Shown here: piece after piece, positions 34,356 to 43,324 of the stretch
How the letters are laid out: each line of letters starts with the position of its first letter
Numbering within the stretch: the stretch's first letter is position 1
Assembly (NCBI GenBank): GCA_964558395.1
Contig: CAZLDS010000004.1
Span: forward strand, 22,711 to 86,710
Length of the DNA stretch: 64,000 nucleotides
Direction: 5' to 3'
Origin: CSP1-5 sp964558395
GTDB lineage: Bacteria > Methylomirabilota > Methylomirabilia > Methylomirabilales > CSP1-5
The notes under the pieces: generated by a model
What the model was told of the DNA's origin: nothing
Database searches by the model: none
The model's input: the letters and a program-made list of their open reading frames with translations, nothing else
Translations under genes and position numbers: made by a program

Positions 34356-35798
34356 ATGACCGAAGGACCGGAGAAACCCATAAAAGCCCGTTTACCGCTC
34401 TGGCGCCGTCTCGCGGTGCGCCTGGGCGCCAGCTTCCTCCTCGTGAGCGCTGTCGGCATCTTTCTGGCCGGCCACCTCCAGTATCGGTCAGAGGAGCGGG
34501 TGCTGCGCGAGGCGATTGGGGTCGTCCTCCTCAATGTCGCGCGGACCGGTTCCTTGCTCGTGAGCGGCGACCTACATGACCAGCTGGTCAAACAGGGAAG
34601 CCGCGACACAGCAGCCTATGAAACGATTCGCGCGCATCTGCGGCAGATCCAGGAAACGAATGACTTGGAGAACCCGGTCTATACGCTTTACGACGTTCAA
34701 GGGGACGCCGCCCGATTCGGTGTGATTAGCCAGGGTGATGAGCCAGTTGGGAAAGAGTATCTGCTGGCCCCGGAGATCCGGCCCATTCTTCGCCAGGTGA
34801 TGGAACAAGGGAAGGCTGCATATACGGGCATCTACAGCAACGAGCACGGGGTCTGGATCACGGCATTTGCGCCAATCAAGAACACCGCAGGTCAGACCGT
34901 GGCTGCCCTCGATGTGGATTTCAAGGTCGGTGCCCTCTACGTCGAGCGACTGGAAGACATCCGGCGCAATCTCTTCTTCTATTCATTGGCCGGAGCACTA
35001 CTTGCCCTGGGCGTAGGCGTCTTCCTGGCCCGGCAAATCACCCGCCCGGTCGCGCAGCTCTCTGCGATGGCCCGGCGAGTCGTTGAAGGTGATTTGACTC
35101 CACCCGAGCGCATTAAGAGCCAGGATGAAATCGGCCTCCTCGGGAACGTCCTCCACCTCATGGTTGATCGCGTCCACGCCTCCCACCGGAGTGTAGTCGA
35201 TGTGTTGGTCCGGGTGCTACAGGCACGAGACGAAGAGGCCCGCTCACTCCCGCGGCTCGCCACTGCTGCACTGGTCGTAGCGGATCACCTGGATCTCTCA
35301 CCCACCGAACGCGAGGCCCTAGAGTTGGGTGCCCTGCTCCACGATATCGGCGACGTGCGCGTATCGCGGACTGTCCTGCAAAAAGTCGGACCCCTGACCC
35401 CTGAGGAGCGCCGCCACGTCGAACAACATGCCGTATGGGGCGTGGAAATCATCGAGGCAGTCCCCTTGCTCACCCCTGCGATCGATGTCGTAGGCGCCCA
35501 TCACGAGCGGTACGACGGGACCGGCTACCCCCAACGGTTACAGGGTGAAGACATCCCCCTCACGGCCCGGATCTTTTCCGTCGTGGATGCGCTCGACGCC
35601 ATGACCCACGACCGACCGTACCGGCGGCCGCGCTCCACCTCTGACGCGCTCGAGGAGCTGCGCCGAGAGGCAGGGAAACAGTTCGACCCACGGGTCGTGG
35701 AAGTGGCCCTGGCCATCCCGCCGGAGCGGTGGGTCGAACTGCTGAGCCTCCAACCAGCGGCCGCAAGCGTACAGGAGAAACGGGAAGATTCACCATGA
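34356..35798 (+). CDS. membrane sensor with HAMP and HD-GYP phosphodiesterase domain
   Basis: A 480-residue protein: transmembrane helix (about 22-44), extracytoplasmic sensor of about 160 residues with a Cache-like GIYSNEHGVWITAFAPI, second helix (about 207-227), HAMP linker (RQITRPVAQLSAMARRV) and an HD-GYP domain. The catalytic metal pair is in LGALLHDIGD (near 325) and the GYP motif is complete: HHERYDGTGYP (near 381). It should hydrolyse cyclic-di-GMP in response to an outside signal. It ends with ATGA overlap onto the HAD-like fragment. Confidence 0.9.
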   Translation: MTEGPEKPIKARLPLWRRLAVRLGASFLLVSAVGIFLAGHLQYRSEERVLREAIGVVLLNVARTGSLLVSGDLHDQLVKQGSRDTAAYETIRAHLRQIQETNDLENPVYTLYDVQGDAARFGVISQGDEPVGKEYLLAPEIRPILRQVMEQGKAAYTGIYSNEHGVWITAFAPIKNTAGQTVAALDVDFKVGALYVERLEDIRRNLFFYSLAGALLALGVGVFLARQITRPVAQLSAMARRVVEGDLTPPERIKSQDEIGLLGNVLHLMVDRVHASHRSVVDVLVRVLQARDEEARSLPRLATAALVVADHLDLSPTEREALELGALLHDIGDVRVSRTVLQKVGPLTPEERRHVEQHAVWGVEIIEAVPLLTPAIDVVGAHHERYDGTGYPQRLQGEDIPLTARIFSVVDALDAMTHDRPYRRPRSTSDALEELRREAGKQFDPRVVEVALAIPPERWVELLSLQPAAASVQEKREDSP

Positions 35799-36004
35799 CT
35801 GCGCGCCGGTTCGTATCCTTCCTCGACGTCGACCACACCTTGTTTGACAACGATCGTGTCGTCGCCGACCTCATCTCCCGTCTCGATCAACCCTACGCCC
35901 TTGCGATTCTTGCCAAGTACCCGCCTGCCGACAGCATGGATGAGATGGGAAACCTGCCGGATTATGACGTACACGTGCTGCTCACGGTGGCACGCGACGG
36001 CTGA
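35795..36004 (+). CDS. truncated HAD-like protein, 69 aa
   Basis: A 69-codon frame whose ATG overlaps the HD-GYP stop. It starts with SFLDVDHTLFDNDRV, the first motif of haloacid-dehalogenase phosphatases (DxDxT with both Asp), but ends before the cap and motifs II-IV. It might be a remnant kept by translational coupling, or a short functional peptide. A full HAD is normally 200 residues or more. The TGA stop is not a selenocysteine candidate, because no HAD-like sequence follows it. Confidence 0.5.
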   Translation: MTARRFVSFLDVDHTLFDNDRVVADLISRLDQPYALAILAKYPPADSMDEMGNLPDYDVHVLLTVARDG

Positions 36005-36006
36005 TT

Positions 36007-38709
36007 ATGCGTGCGGCACGGGACGATTACGGGCCCATACGTGAGCCGTTTCAGGATCCTCTTTCAAGCACACGCCTTCCTTGGACGACCCTGGTACATT
36101 CGCGTCTGCTCTCCATCAGTTTCTGGCTCCAACTTTTCGGCGCACTCATGGCGTTCCTTCTCATTTCTTTCTTTACCGCAACACAAAGCGAACTCGCGCG
36201 CTCTATCTCCCCGGGAGAAAGCCCTTTCTTACAGTGGATGAGGAATCATACAACCGAGTTTCTCTGGTCTGGTCTGGCTTATCTCTTACTCACCGCCGGC
36301 CTGCAGTATATCGCGATCCGATTCTCCCGCGACGATTCGCTTCGCGAGATGATGGGGCTGGTCGGAGCTGAACTCGTTGCCGTTGGCCTGCTGGGCTATG
36401 CGCTCGCTGCTCAGCGGAACGGCCTCTTGGCCTGGGGACACACTTTACTGCAAGTGTCCATCCTCCTTCAGGCCTATGTAACCTTGGGCCGTTCCAGACC
36501 GGTCGCGCCGGATGAATCGGTACAGGTTCTGGACATGCAGGAAAAGAGCAGTACCCTGTTCCTCTCGTTCCTTTTTGTCTTTGCCGCTATCCCCGCTGTC
36601 CTCGATCCATCGTGGCATCGCATGCAGGAATACGTGCAATTAGATTCTAATTTTGAGATTGCTTTGAGTCACGTGCTTCCCGCCGTCCTTTCGGGCGTCA
36701 TCGGTCTCTGGTTTGGTATCGGGGTGCTGGTGATCTTGAACAGCCTGAGAGCGTTGTGGATCAGGCTGGATAGCCACGCGCGGCGTCGACAATGGTGCGC
36801 ACTCATGCCTTTTCTTTTCATCTCAGGGTTCTACGCGGCGATATTAGTCGCTTCACTGGCATACGGGATCGAGTGGGAACTCAACTCTTTCCAGCTGAGA
36901 AGCGCCCTACTCCCCCTGTTCATCTTCCTCTGTGGAGGGGGTGGTGTCTTGAGCTATGTCGCATTCCGCCGGTTGGCGCCCCATGCGCGTCGCGCTGGTT
37001 CACAGAATTTGATTGGGATCATGGCGCTGTCGATGGGGGCGACGCTGGTCTTCCCCCTCATCTGGTTTCTCACCCGACCGGGGTCCGGGCGGTGGTCATG
37101 GCGATTGCTTTTGGCCGCCGCTGGGCTTGGAAGCCTGTTCCTGGGGTCTTACATCGTGTATGGCAACTTTTTCAATCCCTGGTTTACGGTGTTTTCCTAT
37201 TTGAAGGGAGCCATCGTGAAGATGACGGCCGTGAGCGCAGCGGGAATCCTGGTTCTAATCGTTCAGGAGATTCGCGCGTCTGAGCTCAGGCATCCGCCTC
37301 ACGCTTGGAGGAGGTGGATGGCGGTCGCGTGCATCGTTCCTCTTGGCTTTCTCCCATTCGCGTCTCTCGAGCGGTACCCGGAAACCAAAGCGGCCATCTT
37401 ACAGTTCAACGAATCCAGTATGGTTGATGCTACCTATGCGAGAGCGCTGTCCGACCTCGTGGGACTCGAAGGATGGGTTCGCCTCGGGCAGGGCCCGAAA
37501 CCTCACGCCGATGCAAGACCATGGCCCCTTCCCTGGACCCTCGAAAAAACGCACTCATCCTTCCTTCCCAAAGACTTCAATCTTGTGGTGCTCGTGGTGG
37601 ATGCCCTGCGGGGGGATGCCTTCCACTCCGCCGGGTATCCTCGTAATCTTACCCCCTTCTTGGATAGGTGGGCCCAGGAGGAAGCGATTTCGTTTCGTCG
37701 GGCGTACAGCCAGGGGGGCGGAACGTTCGCCGCGTTTCCCTTCCTGGTTGCAGGAAGAAGCCGCTTTAACCTCTATGGACCGCGTCTGTATCAGGAGAAC
37801 CTCTATTTCAAGATTGCTCAAGCGGAGGGGATCGATACAGTGATGGTGATAAAGGATTTCGGACCCCGGGCTATTTTCCCGCCCGACTTTCCTGTGACTG
37901 AGCTGGGCAGATCGGGAGCGTACAGCGACCCACGCTCTGTCCCTGCCGACGAAGTGTTCGGCTGGGCGCAGGATGCGATTGCGAAACTCGCCACCGGGCA
38001 GCGGTTTCTCGCGTTTCTCCATCTGATGGACGTGCACAATGATCTATGGAAAAAGGCCGATGGACTCGACTTTGGCGAGACGCCGCGGGACCTCTATGAT
38101 AATAATCTTTCATATATCGACCGGGCGTGCGGCAGATTCGTGCGCTGGCTCAAGCAACGACGGATTTACGATCGGACGGTGATCTTGCTGACCTCGGATC
38201 ATGGGGAGCAGTTCTGGGAACATGGGGCGAGCCTTCACGGTCACACCGTTTACGAAGAGGAGATCCGAATCCCCCTGATCCTGCTGGCCCACGGGATTCG
38301 TGGACGAGTGGAGGATGTTCCGGTCCTCGCGGCAGATATGGCCCCCACCATAGCCGAGCTGGCGGGGTACGCGGTCCACCCGCCCTACGACGACTCCCGC
38401 ATGGGGATCTCGCTCGTTCCCCTGTTACTCGGAAAGGAGCGGGCCCACTATCTCCACAGGGATATTCTTGGCAGGGCATCCTTCACACAGCGATACTTCC
38501 TCTACCGGAATTGGAAATGGAAATTGGTCTATTCCGCCGACTTCGATCTTTTGCAACTTTTTAATACCGCCAGGGATCCGGCGGAGCGAAAGAGCCTCCT
38601 GCAAGAGAAACCGGAGCTTGCCGCCGAACTGGAAAGAGAACTCTTGGGATATCTTGAACGTGTGGGGGGAAAATCGTATCGTCCCCTGCTTCACGACACG
38701 TCGTCGTAA
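36007..38709 (+). CDS. membrane-anchored sulfatase/phosphotransferase-fold protein
   Basis: A 900-residue protein. The first 490 residues hold about 10-12 hydrophobic helices. From about 520 on there is an alkaline-phosphatase-superfamily domain: LVVLVVDALRGDAF (first metal Asp), nucleophile region SQGGGTFAAFPFLVAGR with Thr rather than the Cys/Ser of true sulfatases, and LTSDHGEQFWEHG plus LHGHTVYEEEIRIPL (remaining metal ligands). Thr as nucleophile is typical of phosphoethanolamine and phosphoglycerol transferases, so envelope modification is the better guess. The helical N-terminus is longer than in LtaS or EptA (five helices). The start has no clear ribosome site and may depend on coupling to the preceding ORF. 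Confidence 0.8.
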   Translation: MRAARDDYGPIREPFQDPLSSTRLPWTTLVHSRLLSISFWLQLFGALMAFLLISFFTATQSELARSISPGESPFLQWMRNHTTEFLWSGLAYLLLTAGLQYIAIRFSRDDSLREMMGLVGAELVAVGLLGYALAAQRNGLLAWGHTLLQVSILLQAYVTLGRSRPVAPDESVQVLDMQEKSSTLFLSFLFVFAAIPAVLDPSWHRMQEYVQLDSNFEIALSHVLPAVLSGVIGLWFGIGVLVILNSLRALWIRLDSHARRRQWCALMPFLFISGFYAAILVASLAYGIEWELNSFQLRSALLPLFIFLCGGGGVLSYVAFRRLAPHARRAGSQNLIGIMALSMGATLVFPLIWFLTRPGSGRWSWRLLLAAAGLGSLFLGSYIVYGNFFNPWFTVFSYLKGAIVKMTAVSAAGILVLIVQEIRASELRHPPHAWRRWMAVACIVPLGFLPFASLERYPETKAAILQFNESSMVDATYARALSDLVGLEGWVRLGQGPKPHADARPWPLPWTLEKTHSSFLPKDFNLVVLVVDALRGDAFHSAGYPRNLTPFLDRWAQEEAISFRRAYSQGGGTFAAFPFLVAGRSRFNLYGPRLYQENLYFKIAQAEGIDTVMVIKDFGPRAIFPPDFPVTELGRSGAYSDPRSVPADEVFGWAQDAIAKLATGQRFLAFLHLMDVHNDLWKKADGLDFGETPRDLYDNNLSYIDRACGRFVRWLKQRRIYDRTVILLTSDHGEQFWEHGASLHGHTVYEEEIRIPLILLAHGIRGRVEDVPVLAADMAPTIAELAGYAVHPPYDDSRMGISLVPLLLGKERAHYLHRDILGRASFTQRYFLYRNWKWKLVYSADFDLLQLFNTARDPAERKSLLQEKPELAAELERELLGYLERVGGKSYRPLLHDTSS

Positions 38710-38757
38710 CCTGAGGACGACGATGGAGTCTTCCCCTCTGGAAAGTTGGCAACGTAA

Positions 38758-39708
38758 ATGAAGGGTATCTTCACCTTGCTGATGATCGCTGTTACAGTGA
38801 CCGGATGTCTTGAAAGCCGTGAGGTACCCCGGATTACGACAATCCCGGTCGGTCAGTGGCCCAATGACGTCGTGTTCGACCCGGGCTCCGCCCGACTCTT
38901 TGTCGCCGATGAAGGGAGCGCCACGGTTACCGTGTTGCAATCAGACGGGAAGAAGGTTGGGACAATCTCTCTGACGACGAGGGCCCGACATCTGGCAGTA
39001 GACCCCGAGCTCGGCCATCTCTACGCGCCGAATGAAGGCAGCGCCTTTGTTGCCGCGTTCGACACCCGGAATCTTGAGGAGCGCTTCCGTGTCCCTGTGG
39101 GGCAAGAACCCCACGGGATTGCGGTCGATCGCGCTTCCCACCGGGTGTTTGTGGGCAACGAAGGCGAGGGGTCCCTCACGGCCTTCGATGGCCGGAGGGG
39201 CCATGTTCTCTTTACGCTCCCGGTCGGACCAGGGCCGGGAGGTATTGCTACGGACCGCCTCACCGGGCGGGTCTTCGTCGTCAGCGTGAAGGCGGACCGG
39301 GTCGTCGTGGTTGACGGACACAGGGGGCACAAACTCGCCGAGATCCCGGTTGGTCGCGGCCCGACCCACCTGGGGGTCAATCCACAGAGCGGGACCGTAT
39401 ATGTCCTCAACTCGGGGGGTAATAGCGTCACGGTCCTGGACGGCCGCCACATGCACCCGGTGAAAACCATTCGTGTGGGCAACTACCCCATCGGCATCGC
39501 CGTTGATGAGAAGGCCGGCCGGGCCTATGTTGTAAATAACCGAGAAAACAGCCTTTCTATCATTGATGAAACCTCCCTCGAGGTTCGGGGGACGAGGCAA
39601 ATTCCGTTGAATGTGTCCAACGTCGCCCTGAACGCGACAGCGGGACTCCTGTATCTCGCGCTGAAGAGCGAGGACCACGTCGCGGTTGTCCGCGTGCGCG
39701 ATCTATAG
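38758..39708 (+). CDS. YVTN-type beta-propeller lipoprotein
   Basis: A 316-residue protein with a lipoprotein signal (lipobox VTGC, Cys17). The remainder is about seven repeats of the YVTN family, for example GSARLFVADEGSATVTVL, SHRVFVGNEGEGSLTAF and SGTVYVLNSGGNSVTVLD, forming a periplasmic propeller. Such proteins bind partners or substrates; no catalytic residues are evident. It follows the sulfatase-fold gene by 48 bases and precedes the VTT gene by 28 bases, so it may belong to either unit. Confidence 0.83.
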   Translation: MKGIFTLLMIAVTVTGCLESREVPRITTIPVGQWPNDVVFDPGSARLFVADEGSATVTVLQSDGKKVGTISLTTRARHLAVDPELGHLYAPNEGSAFVAAFDTRNLEERFRVPVGQEPHGIAVDRASHRVFVGNEGEGSLTAFDGRRGHVLFTLPVGPGPGGIATDRLTGRVFVVSVKADRVVVVDGHRGHKLAEIPVGRGPTHLGVNPQSGTVYVLNSGGNSVTVLDGRHMHPVKTIRVGNYPIGIAVDEKAGRAYVVNNRENSLSIIDETSLEVRGTRQIPLNVSNVALNATAGLLYLALKSEDHVAVVRVRDL

Positions 39709-39736
39709 TGAAACTATTCGGAGAAGCCGTCGCGAG

Positions 39737-40477
39737 ATGACATCGAACGCAAGGGACGAATCGGCCCCAGCGCACCCGCAGCCGGCCGAGAACGCGCAGG
39801 AAAATCGGCGTGATTGGTGGCGGCCGGTCGCGCTCTTGGCCGCGATTCTAGCGGCGCTCGCTTTGACCCGGGCCCTTGGTATTGGGGAACGGCTGGTCAA
39901 TCTCAGGGACTGGATTCAAAGTTTGGGTCCCTGGGGGCCGGTCGTCTTCACCGTCCTCTACGTCGCCGCCACGGTGGCGGCCGTTCCCGGCTCGGTCATG
40001 ACCGTGGCAGCCGGAGCCCTCTTTGGGTCCGTGCTCGGGGTCATCGTGGTGATCAACGCGGCGACACTCGGGGCCGGCCTTGCGTTCGTGATTGCCCGGT
40101 ACTTCGCCCGGGACGCCGTTGCCCGGTCGTTTGCCGGCAACGAGAAATTCCAAAAACTGGATCGCCTCACCGAAGAACACGGGGCAATCATCGTCGCCCT
40201 TACCCGGCTTATACCCGTCTTCCCCTTCAATCTCCTCAATTATGGTTTCGGCCTCACCCGAGTCCCGTTCTGGACGTATGTCATCTGGTCCTGGCTCTGC
40301 ATGCTGCCTGTGACGATCCTTCTTGTCGTCGGGGCAGACGCATTCACCAAAGGCGTCACCCAAGGCCAGGTCCCCTGGCTCCTGATCGGTACGTTTGCCG
40401 CGACAGCGTTGATCTTAACATTGCTAGTTCGACATGCACGCCGCACACTGAAGGCGAAGGAAAGAAAGGCCAAATGA
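39737..40477 (+). CDS. VTT/TVP38-TMEM64 (DedA-like) membrane protein
   Basis: A 246-residue inner-membrane protein with about five or six helices. The VTT domain reads VAAVPGSVMTVAAGALFGSV and later RLIPVFPFNLLNYGFGL, with the re-entrant Pro-rich turns that scramblase- and exchanger-type family members share. The start is ATG 39737; an upstream 17-codon extension overlaps the propeller gene. It lies 34 bases ahead of a flavoprotein disulfide reductase, a frequent pairing in bacteria. Confidence 0.83.
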   Translation: MTSNARDESAPAHPQPAENAQENRRDWWRPVALLAAILAALALTRALGIGERLVNLRDWIQSLGPWGPVVFTVLYVAATVAAVPGSVMTVAAGALFGSVLGVIVVINAATLGAGLAFVIARYFARDAVARSFAGNEKFQKLDRLTEEHGAIIVALTRLIPVFPFNLLNYGFGLTRVPFWTYVIWSWLCMLPVTILLVVGADAFTKGVTQGQVPWLLIGTFAATALILTLLVRHARRTLKAKERKAK

Positions 40478-40511
40478 GAGTAAAGGGATGAGAAGCAATG
40501 AGGAGCTTTCC

Positions 40512-42029
40512 ATGACGCAGGCGCCGGACGTATTTCCCAAAGATGAACACAATGCGCTGCTGGTATCTCATGTCCATCCTCCCGACTGGAAGAATCCCGA
40601 TCCGGCGTCTCGATACAACCTTGTCGTGATCGGAGCAGGCACGGCCGGTCTGGTGAGCGCCGCAGGGGCGGCTGTTCTGGGGGGAAGGGTCGCTCTCATT
40701 GAAAAACATCTCCTCGGCGGGGACTGCCTCACCGTAGGATGCGTCCCCTCCAAATGCGTGATCCGTTCTTCACGAGTGATCGAAGACGTGCGTCTAGGAC
40801 CGGAGCTGAGCGTGCGCGTCCCCACGGGTACCCAAGTCGACTTTCCCGGCGTCATGGAGCGTATGCGCCGCCTGCGAGCCCGGATCAGCCACCATGACTC
40901 GGTCGACCGATTCCAGCAGTTCGGCGTGGACGTGTTCCTCGGGGAAGGCCGATTCACCGGCCGGAACGCCATTGAGGTGGATGGCAAGATACTCCAGTTC
41001 AGCAAGGCCGTGATCGCGACCGGGGCACGTGCCGCCGCCCCACCAATTCCGGGCCTTGCCGAGGCGGGCTACCTCACCAACGAGACCGTTTTCTCTTTGA
41101 CCGAACGCCCCGAACGGTTGGCCGTCATCGGTGCCGGGCCGATCGGCTGCGAAATGTCCCAAGCCTTCCGTCGCCTCGGGTCAGAGGTTTGGCTTCTCGA
41201 AGCGCAGGCTCAAATTCTCACACGCGAGGATCGGGACGTGGCAGAGATCGTCCAGCGGGCGTTTGTGCGTGACGGGGTGAACCTTGTTCTCGGCTGCACG
41301 ATCCGAAAGGTAGAGCGCCGTGGTCGAGAGAAAATCATTCAGTTCGAGGGGAATGGGACCTGTAATGACCTTCCGGTTGACGCCATTCTCGTTGGCGTCG
41401 GACGCGCGCCGAACGTCGAAGGGTTAAACCTGGACGCGGCCGGAGTCGAGCACAACACAGACGGCGTACAGGTGAACGACTACCTCCAGACGACCAATCC
41501 TCGCATCTATGCTGCGGGGGATATCTGTCTGCCATATAAATTCACTCACACCGCCGATGCAACCGCTCGCATTGTCATCCAGAACGCCCTCTTTGCCGGC
41601 CGGAAGAAGTTGAGCTCCTTAATCATTCCCTGGTGCACGTACACCGATCCGGAGATTGCGCACGTCGGTATGTATGAACGGGATGCGTTGCGGAAGGGAA
41701 TCCCTGTCGAAACGTTCGTGAGATACCTGCGGGATGTGGATCGGGCTATTACCGACGGTGAGGAAGAGGGATTGGTCAAGGTCCATGTCAAGAAAGGGAC
41801 CGATCAGATCTTGGGGGCCACCATCGTCGCCCGACACGCGGGAGAGATGATCAGTGAAATCACTCTGGCCATGGTCGGAAAGCTTGGTCTGAAGACGATC
41901 TCGAACGTGATCCATCCCTATCCCACGCAAGCCGAAGCCATTCGGCAGGTCGCAGATGCGTACAACCGAACCCGGTTGACTCCGGGTGTGAAGAATCTGT
42001 TTACCCGTTGGTTTGCCTGGACACGATAG
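40512..42029 (+). CDS. pyridine nucleotide-disulfide oxidoreductase (mercuric reductase-like)
   Basis: A 505-residue flavoprotein. The FAD motif NLVVIGAGTAGLVSAAGA is near residue 38, the redox disulfide is in GGDCLTVGCVPSK, and the NAD(P) motif LAVIGAGPIGCEMSQAF is near 205. The C-terminal dimer domain is complete, including a HPYPTQAEA catalytic His-Pro. It lacks the N-terminal HMA domain and the C-terminal vicinal Cys pair of true MerA, so mercury reduction is unlikely; a lipoamide, glutathione-like or unknown disulfide is more probable. The start is ATG 40512 with GAGGAGC five bases upstream; ATG 40488 lacks a site. Confidence 0.87.
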   Translation: MTQAPDVFPKDEHNALLVSHVHPPDWKNPDPASRYNLVVIGAGTAGLVSAAGAAVLGGRVALIEKHLLGGDCLTVGCVPSKCVIRSSRVIEDVRLGPELSVRVPTGTQVDFPGVMERMRRLRARISHHDSVDRFQQFGVDVFLGEGRFTGRNAIEVDGKILQFSKAVIATGARAAAPPIPGLAEAGYLTNETVFSLTERPERLAVIGAGPIGCEMSQAFRRLGSEVWLLEAQAQILTREDRDVAEIVQRAFVRDGVNLVLGCTIRKVERRGREKIIQFEGNGTCNDLPVDAILVGVGRAPNVEGLNLDAAGVEHNTDGVQVNDYLQTTNPRIYAAGDICLPYKFTHTADATARIVIQNALFAGRKKLSSLIIPWCTYTDPEIAHVGMYERDALRKGIPVETFVRYLRDVDRAITDGEEEGLVKVHVKKGTDQILGATIVARHAGEMISEITLAMVGKLGLKTISNVIHPYPTQAEAIRQVADAYNRTRLTPGVKNLFTRWFAWTR

Positions 42030-42057
42030 CGTCCCCCAGAGACGACGAGGCCAAGAG

Positions 42058-42726
42058 ATGGGACGAGTGGCTGTCACGATTATGGCGAAAGTCCCACGGG
42101 CGGGCGAGGTCAAAACGAGACTCTGTCCTCCCTTTACGTCCGACGAGGCAGCTGAGCTGTACCGCTGTTTTCTTCTCGATAAGATAGAACAGGTGCGAAC
42201 CCTCGACGCAGCACGCCCGGCGATCTCGTACACGCCGGCCGAGGGAAAAACATATTTTGAGGAGCTGGCCCCCGGCTTTGTCCTGATTCCCCAGCACGGT
42301 CCCGATCTGGGGGCCCGGTTGGCCAACAGTTTCAATCAGCTTTTTGCAAGAGGATATGCGGGTGCAATGGCTATCGATAGCGACACGCCTACCTTGCCAA
42401 CCCATTTTCTCGAGCAAGCCCTCGACCTCATCGCCACGCCGACGATTGATTTAGTGTTGGGCCCGAGCGACGACGGCGGCTACTACCTGATCGGGCTGCG
42501 GCGGGTCTACCGTGAGCTCTTCGAAGAGATGGCATGGAGTACAGCCCAGGTCATGCCAGTGACCATCCAGCGGGCCGAGGCGAGGGGACTGAAGGTGGCT
42601 ACCCTGCCCCTCTGGTTTGATGTGGACACCTCGGAAGATTTGGAGCGATTACACGCCTCCCTGCAAAGCGCAGGGGCGGATGCAGCCCGTCATACTCGAA
42701 AATTTCTCAAGGAGCATACACCATGA
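42058..42726 (+). CDS. DUF2064/TIGR04282-type glycosyl- or nucleotidyltransferase
   Basis: A 222-residue Rossmann-type transferase. It opens with VAVTIMAKVPRAGEVKTRL, has AIDSDTPTLP (DxD metal site) and GPSDDGGYYLIGL, all hallmarks of the DUF2064 family, named for a member linked to arsenosugar synthesis. Its true substrate here is not known. It overlaps the Nudix gene by 4 bases and follows the flavoprotein by 28 bases, so flavoprotein, DUF2064 and Nudix look like one unit. Confidence 0.83.
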   Translation: MGRVAVTIMAKVPRAGEVKTRLCPPFTSDEAAELYRCFLLDKIEQVRTLDAARPAISYTPAEGKTYFEELAPGFVLIPQHGPDLGARLANSFNQLFARGYAGAMAIDSDTPTLPTHFLEQALDLIATPTIDLVLGPSDDGGYYLIGLRRVYRELFEEMAWSTAQVMPVTIQRAEARGLKVATLPLWFDVDTSEDLERLHASLQSAGADAARHTRKFLKEHTP

Positions 42727-43274
42727 AGAAGTGGTCGGCAATCCCCTGGAAGACCATCTCCACCAAACCGATTTACAGCAATAGGTGGCTCTCCCTCCGA
42801 GAAGACGTGGCAGAGCTCCCCGATGGGCGAACCACGATCTATGGCGTGGTGACGTGTGGAGATTGTGTCGGTGTTCTCCCCTTCGTCGATTCCGACACGG
42901 TGCTACTCATCCAGCAGTACCGCTACGTGGCACGGCAGGTAACATGGGAGATGCCAACAGGGGGGGTCCATTCGGGTGAGTCGACCGAGGAGGCGGCGCA
43001 ACGCGAGCTGGCGGAAGAGATTGGCTATCGCGCTGGTCACCTGATCCCCATCAGTGCGTACCATACGAGTAAGAGTGTGATGGACGAGACGGCCCACTTG
43101 TACATCGGAGAAGGGTTGGTCAAACTCGACCGACCGCCCCGTGATGAGACGGAGTTCATCGAGGTTCGTCCTTTTCCCTTTCGCGACGTCCTGCAGATGG
43201 TCTTGTCCGGCGAGATTGTCGATAGTATGACCCTCATCGCCGTTCTCCTCGCCGCCCGCCGGAAACACTGCTAA
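42723..43274 (+). CDS. Nudix hydrolase, ADP-ribose pyrophosphatase type
   Basis: A 183-residue Nudix enzyme with the complete box G-x5-E-x7-RELAEEIG (GGVHSGESTEEAAQRELAEEIGY, written with its 23 positions near residues 80-102). The upstream VTWEMPTGG and downstream YHTSKSVMDETAHLY fit the ADP-sugar subfamily. It would split ADP-ribose or a related nucleotide sugar to AMP and the sugar phosphate, perhaps clearing products of the preceding nucleotide-sugar enzyme. Its ATG overlaps the DUF2064 stop codon. Confidence 0.88.
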   Translation: MKKWSAIPWKTISTKPIYSNRWLSLREDVAELPDGRTTIYGVVTCGDCVGVLPFVDSDTVLLIQQYRYVARQVTWEMPTGGVHSGESTEEAAQRELAEEIGYRAGHLIPISAYHTSKSVMDETAHLYIGEGLVKLDRPPRDETEFIEVRPFPFRDVLQMVLSGEIVDSMTLIAVLLAARRKHC

Positions 43275-43281
43275 CTGGCCC

Positions 43282-43311
43282 AAGAGGATTCCTCCTCTTC
43301 CCGCTTTCGGG
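43282..43311. terminator. weak hairpins between convergent genes
   Basis: AAGAGGA/TCCTCTT with a 4-base loop (43282-43299), followed by CCCG/CGGG (43300-43311). No T-run on either strand, so termination here would be weak or Rho-dependent. Confidence 0.3.
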
Positions 43312-43324
43312 CTTCCCCTCGGAC

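Noticed and set aside
35995..36010. Third TGA-selenocysteine candidate at the end of the HAD stub
   Set aside because: Sequence after the TGA does not continue a HAD domain and no Cys-partner motif surrounds it.
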